The position numbers and the translations under genes were made by a program. Below the pieces are notes generated by a model that was given only the letters and a program-made list of their open reading frames with translations, made no database searches and was not told the origin of the DNA. Shown here piece after piece: positions 8,034-17,815 of a stretch of 45,171 nucleotides of DNA (position 1 is the stretch's first letter; every line of letters starts with the position of its first letter). The stretch lies in assembly GCA_003597955.1 (NCBI GenBank), contig QZJU01000019.1:1-45171 (forward strand). The letters are read 5' to 3'. This stretch comes from Candidatus Parcubacteria bacterium (GTDB taxonomy: Bacteria > Patescibacteriota > Patescibacteriia > PEXW01).

Positions 8034-9152
8034 ATGGCTAAAGATTATTACCAAATTTTGGGAGTTTCCAAAAACGCCACGGCTGACGAAATCAAGCGGG
8101 CTTTTCGGAAAAAAGCCCACGAACATCATCCCGACAAAACTCACGGCAACGAGGAGCGTTTTAAGGAAGTCAATGAAGCTTACCAAGTTCTATCCAACCC
8201 GGAGAAGCGCAGCCAGTACGACCAATTCGGCACGACCTTTGACCAAGCCCGTAGGCAAGGTGGCGAGCCAGGAGGAGGTTTTGGCGGTTTCGGGGATTTT
8301 AGCCAAGGCGGGTTTCAGCAGGGCAACGTGGACTTTGGCGATCTGGGGGATATTTTTGGCGACATTTTCGGCTTTGGCTCAAGCGGCCGCCAAAGGAAAC
8401 GGCGGGCTCGGAGCGGCCAGGATATCCAGGTTGATTTGCCTCTGACTTTTCGGGAAGCGGTTTTTGGCGCGGAAAAATCTTTTGAATTATTTAAAAATTC
8501 TGTTTGCGAAAACTGCGGCGGTTCCGGCGCCGACCCAGGCTCAAAAATGCAAACCTGCTCCACCTGCAAAGGCCAAGGCCAGGTGCAAAGAGTGGTAAAC
8601 TCTTTTTTTGGACAAATCGCGCAAACCACAGTTTGCCCGGCTTGCGAAGGCCAAGGGCAAATCCCCACGGCTAAGTGCCGAAATTGCCGGGGCAGCGGCC
8701 GGATTAAAAAGACCTCGGTCATAAAAGTTTCGGTGCCGGCTGGCATTGATGACGGCGAAACCCTGCGTCTGGCCGGCCAGGGCGAGGCCTCGGAAAAAGG
8801 CGGGACACCGGGGGATTTGTATTTACGAGCCCGCGTCCAGCCCGACCCAAGGTTTGTCCGAAAAGGCGCGGATATTTTCAGCGAAGTCAATATTGGCTTT
8901 CCGGCGGCTGCTTTGGGCACGAGAATCGAGGTGGAAACTTTGGATGGTCCAGTGGTAATGAAAATTCCGGCTGGCACGCAGTCAGGCAAAGTTTTTCGTT
9001 TGAGCGATAAAGGTGTGCCGCATTTGCGCAAGCGCGGTCGCGGCGATCATCTGGTGACGGTAAATGTTTTAACGCCCACCAGGTTGCACGGCAGGCAGAA
9101 GAAGTTACTGGAAGAACTTGCTGATTTACAGGGGCATGGCGTTGACGAGTAA
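8034..9152 (+). CDS. dnaJ: Chaperone protein DnaJ
   Basis: J domain with HPD, Gly/Phe region, four CxxCxGxG zinc repeats, C-terminal domain. Confidence 0.98.
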   Translation: MAKDYYQILGVSKNATADEIKRAFRKKAHEHHPDKTHGNEERFKEVNEAYQVLSNPEKRSQYDQFGTTFDQARRQGGEPGGGFGGFGDFSQGGFQQGNVDFGDLGDIFGDIFGFGSSGRQRKRRARSGQDIQVDLPLTFREAVFGAEKSFELFKNSVCENCGGSGADPGSKMQTCSTCKGQGQVQRVVNSFFGQIAQTTVCPACEGQGQIPTAKCRNCRGSGRIKKTSVIKVSVPAGIDDGETLRLAGQGEASEKGGTPGDLYLRARVQPDPRFVRKGADIFSEVNIGFPAAALGTRIEVETLDGPVVMKIPAGTQSGKVFRLSDKGVPHLRKRGRGDHLVTVNVLTPTRLHGRQKKLLEELADLQGHGVDE

Positions 9153-9242
9153 GGAGGAAGAGAGCCTGTATATGTCCTTGATCAATTTGACAATCACAAC
9201 CGCGGTGGTAGTTTGAAAGCAAACAAACATGAGGTGCTCTTT

Positions 9243-9452
9243 ATGAAACATAGATGCCGGGGCTTGATTGCTATACTGCTTGGCGTTGCGATCCCCGTTA
9301 CTCTCTGCCGTGTTCTGGGAGTCATGCCAATGGTGGTAATCGTTATCTTTATTCTTGCCCCAGTGCTCGTGATCATTATTAGCGTGCTCGTTAGGCGGAT
9401 GAATCGTCAAGTCTCGCAAATAACTAATAAAGAGGCCGCCGGCCGCAAGTAG
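9243..9452 (+). CDS. Small membrane protein
   Basis: MKHRCRGLIAILLGVAIPVTLCRVLGVMPMVVIVIFILAPVLVIIISVLVRRMNRQ; two hydrophobic helices; followed by terminator 9469-9507. Confidence 0.5.
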   Translation: MKHRCRGLIAILLGVAIPVTLCRVLGVMPMVVIVIFILAPVLVIIISVLVRRMNRQVSQITNKEAAGRK

Positions 9453-9468
9453 CCCGCACTTGGATGTT

Positions 9469-9507
9469 CACCCTGTACCGACATTGGTTGGTATAGGGTG
9501 CTTTTTG
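9469..9507 (+). terminator. Intrinsic terminator
   Basis: CACCCTGTACC...GGTATAGGGTG followed by CTTTTTG. Confidence 0.7.
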
Positions 9508-9834
9508 TTCAGGAAGATATTCACGGCGTTTGCTTTTTAAGCCAGGCGTAGCGATGTGTGTTTATCAAGAAACGACATTTTACGATCTTCGCAATTCTAT
9601 TTTAGGCCGAAATCCACAAAGAGCGAACTGTTCGGTCTTCAGGCGACTGAGATTGGTTATGATATAACAAAGTTGAAGCCGTTTCTTGGCCGTCTGAATT
9701 TTTATATGACCGTGATATGTCACCGTTGTCTGCAAATTAGCGTGATCCACGGGGTGCGGAGACGGTTTGTGATAGTTGTGGGAAGTTGAAAAAAATGGTA
9801 TAATTCATTTAGACAAAATAAATAACCCCCCAAA

Positions 9835-10401
9835 TTGATGGATATTAACGCGGCTGCCACTTCAGTCCAAGGCCTCTTTGCCGGACTTAATTGGTCACAA
9901 CCCAGTTGGGACCTGTTTATAATAATGTTTTTCGTGATCGCCGCTTTTCTTTACGGTTTGTCTTTGGGCCGGGATCGGATAATCGTCATAATGGTTTCCA
10001 TTTACATGGCGTTGGCGGTGGTGAACACCGCGCCGTTTTTGACCAACACCGTCATTACCCTGCAAACGCCCTTTGTCATTAAGATCAGCGTGTTTCTGGG
10101 CGTTTTTGTGGCTTTGTTTTTCCTGCTTTCCCGCTCGGCCTTGTTAAGGACCATTGCGGCCTCGGAAGCGCAAGGCAAATGGTGGCAGGTTTTGGTTTAT
10201 TCCATATTGCACGTGGGTTTGCTGGTCAGTGTGGTTTTGAATTATTTGAATCCTGAAGCCGTGGCCAAGCTGGCGCCCTTAACCCAAAAGATTTTCGCTT
10301 CGCCAAACGCCAAGTTCATTTGGATCATCGCGCCTATCGTGGCCATGATTTTATTTGGCGGCGCCGCGGCGGAAAAGAAGAAATATAAGTACGAAATATA
10401 A
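9835..10401 (+). CDS. Hypothetical multi-spanning membrane protein
   Basis: 188 aa ORF with several TM helices; TATAAT at ~9797. Confidence 0.75.
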   Translation: MMDINAAATSVQGLFAGLNWSQPSWDLFIIMFFVIAAFLYGLSLGRDRIIVIMVSIYMALAVVNTAPFLTNTVITLQTPFVIKISVFLGVFVALFFLLSRSALLRTIAASEAQGKWWQVLVYSILHVGLLVSVVLNYLNPEAVAKLAPLTQKIFASPNAKFIWIIAPIVAMILFGGAAAEKKKYKYEI

Positions 10402-10533
10402 GAAATTCGGCGAGGAAACCTACGGTTTCCTCGTTCGATACCACTCCTTCCCTAAGTAGAGTCACTTCGTCAGGGCTCGGTTTGGGTACCCACGAGACCC
10501 TAAACCTCGCCCTTCCTCGTGATTTTTTATTTC

Positions 10534-10710
10534 TGTCATTGCGAGGAGTCGTGAGGGGAATCTTGGACGGTTCCGTAGTATTGTCATTCCGAGCGAAGTC
10601 GAGGAATCTCGTTTGTACTAACCCAGATTTCCCCGCCTGACGCTCCTCGCGGAACTATGGCGGTCAGGTCCATGCGACCTCAGAGACTTAGGCCTTAGTC
10701 GAAATGACAA
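10534..10710. repeat. Composite interspersed palindromic repeat
   Basis: GTCATTGCGAGGAGTCGTGAGGGGAATCTT; GTCATTCCGAGCGAAGTCGAGGAATCTCGTTTGTACTAACCCAGATTTCCCCGCCTG. Confidence 0.75.
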
Positions 10711-10733
10711 CAAAGGTGCAGGAGGGGTCAAAT

Positions 10734-10762
10734 AAAAACCGCCTAACATTTTGTTAAGCGGT
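10734..10762 (-). terminator. Intrinsic terminator of the 10774-11145 gene
   Basis: Minus strand ACCGCTTAACAAAATGTTAGGCGGT followed by TTTTATTT. Confidence 0.75.
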
Positions 10763-10773
10763 GGGGTTGTTAT

Positions 10774-11145
10774 TTAATGTATTATTTGGATGGTACCGTT
10801 TTGATGGATATCAAGGCAGTACCTTAAGATATTATGGCGCATATTAGAAACTACAATCCTAAGTAAGCCATCATCATTTTTCTCTGTAGGTAGACTGAAA
10901 ATTTGATCCGCCCCAGCCAGCTCGTAATAGCATAGCGGTCCAGACATATTTTCATGTTGTAGACTTACATGCATGATAATCCCATCCAGGCTAAACTCGA
11001 GATAAAGTCCGCTCATACCCTCAACTGGCCGACGATAACCCTTAGTAAGCATATTCGAGGAATTCGTTGGAAGGTTAAAGAACGTTTCAACTGCATTTTG
11101 GAAATCTTTCCAGCTTTTTACTTCGAGCAATTCTACTTGTGCCAT
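10774..11145 (-). CDS. Hypothetical protein
   Basis: 123 aa ORF; AAGGAGGTCAACGAA SD before ATG; followed by terminator. Confidence 0.65.
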   Translation of the reverse strand: MAQVELLEVKSWKDFQNAVETFFNLPTNSSNMLTKGYRRPVEGMSGLYLEFSLDGIIMHVSLQHENMSGPLCYYELAGADQIFSLPTEKNDDGLLRIVVSNMRHNILRYCLDIHQNGTIQIIH

Positions 11146-11242
11146 TTCGTTGACCTCCTTAATGTTTGTTTTGAGATTCTGAAAAGGTTAGCATTCTGAA
11201 AAACTTTTGTCAAGCACAAGGTCTTGCTACAATGTATTTATT

Positions 11243-12616
11243 ATGCCACTGAAGCTTTTTAACACCCTTTCCCGAAAAATTGAGGAATTTCAGCCGATTC
11301 GCCCGCCCAAGGTGGGCTTTTACGCCTGCGGACCCACGGTTTACGACCGGGCTCACATTGGAAATTTGCGCGCTTACATTTTTGAAGATATTTTGCGCCG
11401 GACTTTGATTCACAATGGCTGCCAGGTCAAATTGGTCATGAACATTACGGATGTGGGGCATTTGACCTCTGACGCGGATGAAGGGGAGGACAAGTTGGAA
11501 AAGGGCGCTAAAAGGGAAAATTCAAGCGTGTTTGAAATAGCGGAAAAATACACCCAGCTTTTTAAGCAGGATCTAAAAGCCCTGAATATCGCCGAGCCGG
11601 ATGTTTGGCTGAAAGCCACTGATCACATCCCCGAACAGATTGAATTGATAAAAAAATTGGAAGCCAAAGGCTTTACTTATAAGACCTCCGACGGAATATA
11701 TTACGACACCAGCAAATTTCCGCATTACGGAGATTTAGCAAAACTGAATGTCAAAGGCCAGAAAGAGGGCGCTAGGGTTGAAGTTAACCAAGAAAAAAGA
11801 AACCCTACGGATTTTGCTTTGTGGAAATTTTCGCCCCAAGGTCAAAAAAGGCAGATGGAATGGGAAAGCCCCTGGGGCGTGGGTTTTCCCGGCTGGCACA
11901 TAGAATGTTCGGCCATGAGCATGAAAGCCTTGGGCGAAAGTTTCGACATTCACACGGGCGGGGTTGATCATATTCCGGTTCACCACACCAATGAAATCGC
12001 GCAGAGCGAAGGTGCTACTGGCAGGCGATTCGTGAAATACTGGCTGCACAATGAATTTTTGTTGGTTGATTCTGGAAAAATGGCCAAGTCAGCCGGAAAT
12101 TTTTTCACCCTTGACGATTTGCAAGAGAAAGGTTTTTCACCCCTTAATTACCGTTATTTTGTTTTAGGCGCGCATTACCGCAGCAAACTAAATTTTACGC
12201 TTGAGGGCTTGAAAGCCAGCCAGAACGCGCACGAAGAATTAGTTAACCGATTAGCCAATATGCCCAGTGAAGCCAAGATCGGCTGTGCGGATTTCGAAAA
12301 TAATTTTTTTGAAGCGATAAATAACGATTTAAATACGCCCCAGGGTCTGGCCGTAATGTGGGAAATGCTGAAAAGCGACAATCCTGATTCAGCCAAAAAA
12401 GCCAGTTTGCTAAAAATGGATGAAATTTTAGGTTTGGGCTTGGCTAAAGTTAACCCCATCAAAATCCCGAAAGAGATAAAAGAACTGGTTGAAAAGCGAG
12501 AAGTCGCCAGAAAAAATAAAGATTTTAAGTTAAGTGATGAGATTAGAAATCGAATTGTGGAAAAAGGCTTTCAGGTTGAGGACACGGAAGGCGGACCATT
12601 GGTTAGGGTAAGATAA
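11243..12616 (+). CDS. cysS: Cysteinyl-tRNA synthetase
   Basis: [68 protein letters not shown]. Confidence 0.97.
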   Translation: MPLKLFNTLSRKIEEFQPIRPPKVGFYACGPTVYDRAHIGNLRAYIFEDILRRTLIHNGCQVKLVMNITDVGHLTSDADEGEDKLEKGAKRENSSVFEIAEKYTQLFKQDLKALNIAEPDVWLKATDHIPEQIELIKKLEAKGFTYKTSDGIYYDTSKFPHYGDLAKLNVKGQKEGARVEVNQEKRNPTDFALWKFSPQGQKRQMEWESPWGVGFPGWHIECSAMSMKALGESFDIHTGGVDHIPVHHTNEIAQSEGATGRRFVKYWLHNEFLLVDSGKMAKSAGNFFTLDDLQEKGFSPLNYRYFVLGAHYRSKLNFTLEGLKASQNAHEELVNRLANMPSEAKIGCADFENNFFEAINNDLNTPQGLAVMWEMLKSDNPDSAKKASLLKMDEILGLGLAKVNPIKIPKEIKELVEKREVARKNKDFKLSDEIRNRIVEKGFQVEDTEGGPLVRVR

Positions 12617-12621
12617 GTCTC

Positions 12622-13581
12622 ATGAAAAATTTTTGGCAAAAACTTTCCAAGCCGATTTTGGCTTTGGCGCCCATGGCCGGAGTGACGGATTCGGCTTTCC
12701 GGCAAATGTGCAAAAAAGGCGGGGCAGATGTCTTGTACACGGAATTTGTTTCCACAGACGCCATTGTTTATGAAAGCAAAAAGACCTTTGAAATGCTGAA
12801 GTTTTCCAAAATGGAAAAACCCGTAGTCGTTCAGATTTTCGGCAAAAACCCCGACCACTATTTCAAAAGCGTGAAAGTTTTAAGCGAGCTGGGTTATGAC
12901 GGGGTGGACATAAACTTTGGCTGCCCGGCGTACAAAGTCGTCAAAAGCGGCGGCGGCGTAAAATTGATGCTTAATTTGGATTTGGTGAAAGAATTGGTCC
13001 AGGCGGCGTGCGAGGCCGCCAAAATACCCGTGTCGATAAAAGTCCGGGCCAGCATAACTGATAAGGCAACCCAGGCAAAAATCACTGCCAATGACTTGCT
13101 GGAAAAGATTAAAGGCTTGCCGATTGCCGCAATCATGGTGCATGGCCGTTCCTTTGAGCGGCCTTTTGACGGCCAAGTTGACATTGAAGCCATAACCAAA
13201 GTCAAGCGGGTCTTTTCAGGTATTACTTTGGCCAACGGCGGTGTTTATTCGCCCGACGCTGGCAAAGCCTTGCTTGTGCAAACGCAAGCTGACGGACTGG
13301 GCATTGCTCGCGGCGCTTGGGGCCGGCCGTGGATTTTTAAACAAGTTAAGGATTTTTTGCGAACCGGCCAGTACAAAATTGTTGATTGGCCAGAGATAAA
13401 AAAACAAATGCTTGAACACGCTGAGCGCGCATTACAAAGCAAGGGCGAACATGGTTTAGTGGAATTACGAAAGCAATTAGCTTGGTATGTGAAAGGCCGG
13501 CTAAATGCCGCGGAAATGCGCGCAAAACTGGTCCGGGTAAATACATTACTAGAGGTACAAGATATTTTGAAAAAGTATTAA
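12622..13581 (+). CDS. dus: tRNA-dihydrouridine synthase family protein
   Basis: LAPMAGVTDSAFRQMCKKGGADVLYTEFVSTDA; DINFGCPAYKVVKSGGG; IMVHGRSFERPFDG; GIARGAWGRPWIF. Confidence 0.93.
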   Translation: MKNFWQKLSKPILALAPMAGVTDSAFRQMCKKGGADVLYTEFVSTDAIVYESKKTFEMLKFSKMEKPVVVQIFGKNPDHYFKSVKVLSELGYDGVDINFGCPAYKVVKSGGGVKLMLNLDLVKELVQAACEAAKIPVSIKVRASITDKATQAKITANDLLEKIKGLPIAAIMVHGRSFERPFDGQVDIEAITKVKRVFSGITLANGGVYSPDAGKALLVQTQADGLGIARGAWGRPWIFKQVKDFLRTGQYKIVDWPEIKKQMLEHAERALQSKGEHGLVELRKQLAWYVKGRLNAAEMRAKLVRVNTLLEVQDILKKY

Positions 13582-13620
13582 AAAGACAAAGCGCGGTTTT
13601 TATTTTTGACCACTGGTGTC

Positions 13621-13668
13621 AGCGAGATTCCTCGACTTCGCTCGGAATGACAATACCACGGAACCGTT
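13621..13668. repeat. Inverted copy of the 10566-10613 repeat segment
   Basis: Reverse complement matches 45 of 48 positions of 10566-10613 by eye. Confidence 0.85.
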
Positions 13669-13810
13669 CAAAGTTCTCTCACAAAAAATAACCATCGCAA
13701 GGAAGAAGGAGCATCAAACTTGCTTTGTGCGACGATTGACGACGCGATTCAACTAAGGGGAAGTGTGGCACCGGGCGAGGAAACCGAAGGTGTCCCACCC
13801 GAATGAATAC

Positions 13811-13844
13811 AAAAACTTGACTCCCTATTTGAAGTCAAGTTTTT
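13811..13844. terminator. Bidirectional intrinsic terminator between convergent genes
   Basis: AAAAACTTGACT...AGTCAAGTTTTT. Confidence 0.8.
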
Positions 13845-13898
13845 GGGTTAACCTCTTCTAACTTTAAGCTTTTATTAAAAGCTTTTTGAGGTTTGTTT

Positions 13899-14348
13899 TT
13901 ATTTTACCAGCGTGTTTGCTACAGCTTCAACGCTGAAATCTCCAGTGCCAGCTTTGGTGACATTCACATAAACCGCACCGCCCCAACTGGCCGGAATGCT
14001 TTTGCCGGCGCAAGTTGCGACTTTGGTGTTCAGGTCTTGCAGTTTGGTGGCGTCGTATTTGTTGACGATGTCCGTAACTTTTTGAGTCGCGGTTTTCTTG
14101 GCGTCAGCTAAAGTACCGGCGTTGTCAGCCTGCACATAACCAACCAAGCAACCTTTACTGGCTGCCCAAGCGCCATTTGTGTAAACCGTAGAAACCAGTT
14201 CTTGATCTTTCTTTTGAAAAGAGGCAAGATTTTGGCCAAAGCCTTCGGAAGCGTTGCTGATAGTCCAGACAAAGAAGATGCCAAGCAAGAACACGAAAAC
14301 AAAAGTTAGCACTAGCGCGACTGGCGATCCATAAGGCATTTTTTCCAT
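13899..14348 (-). CDS. Hypothetical protein with N-terminal membrane anchor
   Basis: N-terminal TM (SPVALVLTFVFVFLLGIFFVWTI); GGGGG SD upstream of ATG; last gene of a CorA/AAA+ cluster. Confidence 0.65.
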   Translation of the reverse strand: MEKMPYGSPVALVLTFVFVFLLGIFFVWTISNASEGFGQNLASFQKKDQELVSTVYTNGAWAASKGCLVGYVQADNAGTLADAKKTATQKVTDIVNKYDATKLQDLNTKVATCAGKSIPASWGGAVYVNVTKAGTGDFSVEAVANTLVK

Positions 14349-14382
14349 AATTCTCACCCCCTTTCTTAAATTAAAGAAATCA

Positions 14383-15345
14383 TTATTTATTAGTGGTTTT
14401 TATTGGGCTTTCTTTTTGCGGCAGTTCAACTAAATTATCGACGATTAAGCGCAAATCTTCAAGTGTGACCTCGCCAACGAATTGGTCGCCTTTGCCAGAT
14501 TCCACCTGGGTCAGATGTACCCGGGAACCGGCTTCGTCCATTATGTCAATGGCTTTATCGGGGAAAACCCGTTCCTTTAAATGCTTGTGCGCCAGCAGGA
14601 CGATAGCTTCCAGAATTTGATCAGAATACTTAACGTGGTGGTAAGCTTCGTATTTGGCCCGTAAGCCTTTCAGGATCCCCAAGGTCTGATCCGGAGTGGG
14701 CTCCTCTACGATAATTGGCTGGAAGCGTCTTTCCAAAGTTTGATCTTTTTCCACATATTTTTGGTATTCTTCCATGGTCGTGGCGCCTATAACCTGAAGT
14801 TCGCCGCGAGCCAAGGCTGGTTTCAAAATGTCTGCGGCGTCGATTGCGCCCGAAGCTTCGCCAGCTTCAGCTAAAGTGTGGATTTCATCAATAAACAAAA
14901 TTATGTGCCTTTGCGCGGCAATGATTTCATCAACCAGAGTCTTTAAGCGTTTTTCAAATTCTCCACGGTATTTGGTGCCGGCCACAAGTCCAGAGAGATC
15001 CAAAGCCAAAATCCTTTTGCTCTTTAAGATTTCTGGAACGTTTCCATGTGCGAGTTCGTTGGCTAATTCTTCCACGATCGCAGTTTTGCCCACGCCGGAC
15101 TTGCCGATGAGCACCGGATTGTTTTTTGTGCGCCTGGAAAGAATTTCAATCACCCGGTAGATTTCGTGCTTGCGGCCGATGACCGGGTCCAGTTTTCCGG
15201 CTTTGGCCAAAGCGGTCAGGTCTTTGGAGTAAAGTTCCAGAATTCGGCCAGTGACCAAAGATCCGCTTTCAGTCTGCTTGCGCAAAAGGACTAAGACGAA
15301 AGCTAAAATCGCAACAATAATTACGCCCAGCAGGGTGGTGTTCAT
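14383..15345 (-). CDS. Membrane-anchored single AAA+ module resembling the ClpA/B/C D1 ring
   Basis: N-terminal TM ([19 protein letters not shown]) then [45 protein letters not shown]...[13 protein letters not shown]; no N-domain and no D2. Confidence 0.88.
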   Translation of the reverse strand: MNTTLLGVIIVAILAFVLVLLRKQTESGSLVTGRILELYSKDLTALAKAGKLDPVIGRKHEIYRVIEILSRRTKNNPVLIGKSGVGKTAIVEELANELAHGNVPEILKSKRILALDLSGLVAGTKYRGEFEKRLKTLVDEIIAAQRHIILFIDEIHTLAEAGEASGAIDAADILKPALARGELQVIGATTMEEYQKYVEKDQTLERRFQPIIVEEPTPDQTLGILKGLRAKYEAYHHVKYSDQILEAIVLLAHKHLKERVFPDKAIDIMDEAGSRVHLTQVESGKGDQFVGEVTLEDLRLIVDNLVELPQKESPIKTTNK

Positions 15346-15494
15346 ACCTTAAGTTTCCAAATGGTGGTGAAAAGCGTGAAAACCAAGAGTCCGCTGCCCA
15401 TAACCACCATGGCCGCAAGTTTATAACCCACAGCCAGTTTTAGTTCATAAGCGGTTTGGGTTTTTACCAAGTTTTTTATTTTTGGCTTTTCCAT
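15342..15494 (-). CDS. Small single-TM protein (50 aa) translationally coupled to the AAA+ gene
   Basis: Read directly: [50 protein letters not shown]; stop overlaps next ATG (ATGA). Below the ORF-track length cut-off. Confidence 0.65.
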   Translation of the reverse strand: MEKPKIKNLVKTQTAYELKLAVGYKLAAMVVMGSGLLVFTLFTTIWKLKV

Positions 15495-15503
15495 ATTTAT
15501 ATT

Positions 15504-16439
15504 TTAAATCCAGCGCATTTTTTTGAAAATTGCCACAGCGCTCGTGCCAATCAAGAAGAGGATAAGTATAAGTAGATAAAATCCAAATTGCATTTCTACA
15601 AGTGGGGTGTTCGGAAGCCGGGCGGCAAAAATCGTTACGGCCAAGGTCAGGGTGAAAATCACGACCGAAATTGTAGTATAAGTTTTCATGATGTCGTTCA
15701 AACGGAAAGAAATCAGCGATTCGTTGGTGGCCTGGAGGGCTTCCACCGCCTCCTTGAACGCTTCCAAGTGATCCCAAATTTCTTTGGACTTTTCCACGGC
15801 GTTAGAAATAACGGCATCGCTTTGGTTTTCAGGCACGAGTTTCAAAAGCCGGTTAGCCGGGCTTAATTTTTTTATGGTATTTTTGTGAGCCTGCATGATT
15901 TTCCGGAAATCCACGATATTCCGCCGGGAAATCAAGATTTCTTGCACCATGGATTTTTCCTGGCCGCGGAAAATCAGCTTTTCAATCGCGTGTAAATCCA
16001 AGGACATGTGATCCAACATTGGCATGCAGGCGTTCAGCTGCTGGGTGATAATGTCAGCTAGCAAAAGTAAAGCATTACTCTTGGTGAGGGAGCCGGATTG
16101 GCTGTGCGCGAGGAAGTCTTCGAACATTTTATTGACCACGGGCAGCTTGCCGTCATGGGTTGTGATCAGATAATCTTTGCCGATAAAGAAATCAATTTCC
16201 GAAGACTCGATTTCCCTGGTTTTGCGGTTGTAAACCGGGAAAAGCAAAACCAAAAAGGCGTAAGAAGGGTAAATCTCCAGTTTGGGTCTTTGGCCGGTAG
16301 TAATACACTCTTTAATATCCAGAGCATGGAAGTACGGAAAATTCTTCCTCAAATAGTTTATTTCAGGCGTGTCATCAGCCGTTGCGCCTGTAATATAGAT
16401 CCAACGACAATTTGAAACCTTGGCTTCACGAATCGGCAT
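15504..16439 (-). CDS. CorA-like magnesium/divalent cation transporter
   Basis: C-terminal two-TM region SVVIFTLTLAVTIFAARLPNTPLVEMQFGFYLLILILFLIGTSAVAIFKKMRWI preceded by CorA-like helical domain. Confidence 0.87.
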   Translation of the reverse strand: MPIREAKVSNCRWIYITGATADDTPEINYLRKNFPYFHALDIKECITTGQRPKLEIYPSYAFLVLLFPVYNRKTREIESSEIDFFIGKDYLITTHDGKLPVVNKMFEDFLAHSQSGSLTKSNALLLLADIITQQLNACMPMLDHMSLDLHAIEKLIFRGQEKSMVQEILISRRNIVDFRKIMQAHKNTIKKLSPANRLLKLVPENQSDAVISNAVEKSKEIWDHLEAFKEAVEALQATNESLISFRLNDIMKTYTTISVVIFTLTLAVTIFAARLPNTPLVEMQFGFYLLILILFLIGTSAVAIFKKMRWI

Positions 16440-16840
16440 AAAAAGTAGTGGTTTTTATTTTTGTTGGGATTTTGTTTTATCCGCCTTCGCAGGAAACCCC
16501 GGGTTTACCCGTGGATGAATGCGATTGAGAGCGCTGCGGCGGATGTCACTTCCCAAGCGCGGCGGATAACCCGCCGAAACATCTGTGCGTAGGCGGGTAT
16601 TTATGCAGGTGCCACGGACTAGCCCGTAAGGCTCCATTTAACTATATTTTAGCACGATTTGGGATTTTTTGCAAGTTTCTGTCTTAATAAAATTTAGGTA
16701 TAACCTTTGGGTTATGCCTAAAACCCGAAACCATCATTTTTAAGGGTTATGCGGCCAGTCGGGATGTGTAAAAGTTTTGTTGTCAGCGCTCGCTTTGGAA
16801 ATGAAAAAAAATTTTCAATTCGCTCGTTTCGTTTGGCAAT

Positions 16841-16872
16841 AAAAAACCGGCAATTCATTTTTGAATTGCCGG
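16841..16872 (-). terminator. Intrinsic terminator of the lipoprotein gene pair
   Basis: Minus strand GCCGGCAATTCAAAAATGAATTGCCGG followed by TTTTTT. Confidence 0.8.
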
Positions 16873-16877
16873 CAGAA

Positions 16878-17309
16878 TCAATACGCGTCTCGCCAGGTTC
16901 TCACCGTAAAAGTGAAAATTTCGGTATCGGCATAGCGGTTGTCACCAGCCCAAGCCGAAGTAATTTCGCACCTGATTTCGTGGTCACCGTTTGCCGGATT
17001 GCCAAAATGAAAGCGCGGGCCGTTTTCTCGGAGAATACCATCCACAAACCATCGGATTTCTGAAACATAGGTGGATTGTTTTAAGCCTGTTTCATAGAAG
17101 ACAACCAGCCCGCCGGCTGAAGTTGGCCAGAGCAAGGTGGAGTTATCCAGAATCTGTCTGGGCGTTCGGCCTGGCCCTTCAACCATGACCCCGCCACCGG
17201 CCGGCCGATCCGAGCGCTGGCCAGAGATTCCGCCCTGAACCGTCCAACTGGCGCAACCTATGAAGCTTAAACAAAGAATGACGGTTAAGAATATAATCAG
17301 AGTTCTCAT
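16878..17309 (-). CDS. Putative lipoprotein
   Basis: Signal plus lipobox LSFIGC; overlaps upstream lipoprotein gene by 4 bp. Confidence 0.7.
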   Translation of the reverse strand: MRTLIIFLTVILCLSFIGCASWTVQGGISGQRSDRPAGGGVMVEGPGRTPRQILDNSTLLWPTSAGGLVVFYETGLKQSTYVSEIRWFVDGILRENGPRFHFGNPANGDHEIRCEITSAWAGDNRYADTEIFTFTVRTWRDAY

Positions 17310-17719
17310 TTGCAGCCTCCAGTCAACTCTGACACGATTAGAGTCGTGTCGTTTTTGTATACTTCATACGGTCCGTAGAAAAATGGCCCGTAAGCCAGAT
17401 TGATGCTGACATACTGGACGGGCGAAGGCACGCCGATTTGGACCGCGCTATTCACCAGGTCAAAATCTTTAGTCGCCGGCTGGGTGGGCGCGGGCACTTG
17501 GCTAACAGTGATTCTCCCGCCGCATAAGTATAAACCGTCGGCAGTCTGGAATTTGACCGTGAACCAGTCCCGAGGGAAATTTCGGTTTGAATCGAATTTC
17601 ATTCGAACATCCAGGCTTCCGCCCTCAACGAAGTATTCGGGATGATTAAAAGGTGCACAACCCATGAATCCAACGCCTAAAATTAAGACGCATATTGCGA
17701 ATTTAAAGAACAGTTTCAT
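17306..17719 (-). CDS. Putative lipoprotein
   Basis: Signal plus lipobox GVGFMGC. Confidence 0.7.
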   Translation of the reverse strand: MKLFFKFAICVLILGVGFMGCAPFNHPEYFVEGGSLDVRMKFDSNRNFPRDWFTVKFQTADGLYLCGGRITVSQVPAPTQPATKDFDLVNSAVQIGVPSPVQYVSINLAYGPFFYGPYEVYKNDTTLIVSELTGGCK

Positions 17720-17815
17720 GTTTACCTGCCTTATTTTTTGGTTTTTATTATCGACTTACACTATCACCAAAAACCTAATTTGTCAAGAGCTAAATAAATC
17801 AGTTAAGCTAAACAC

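Noticed and set aside
8315-9222. Minus-strand ORFs over dnaJ (8315..9031, 8887..9222)
   Set aside because: Antisense shadows of dnaJ.
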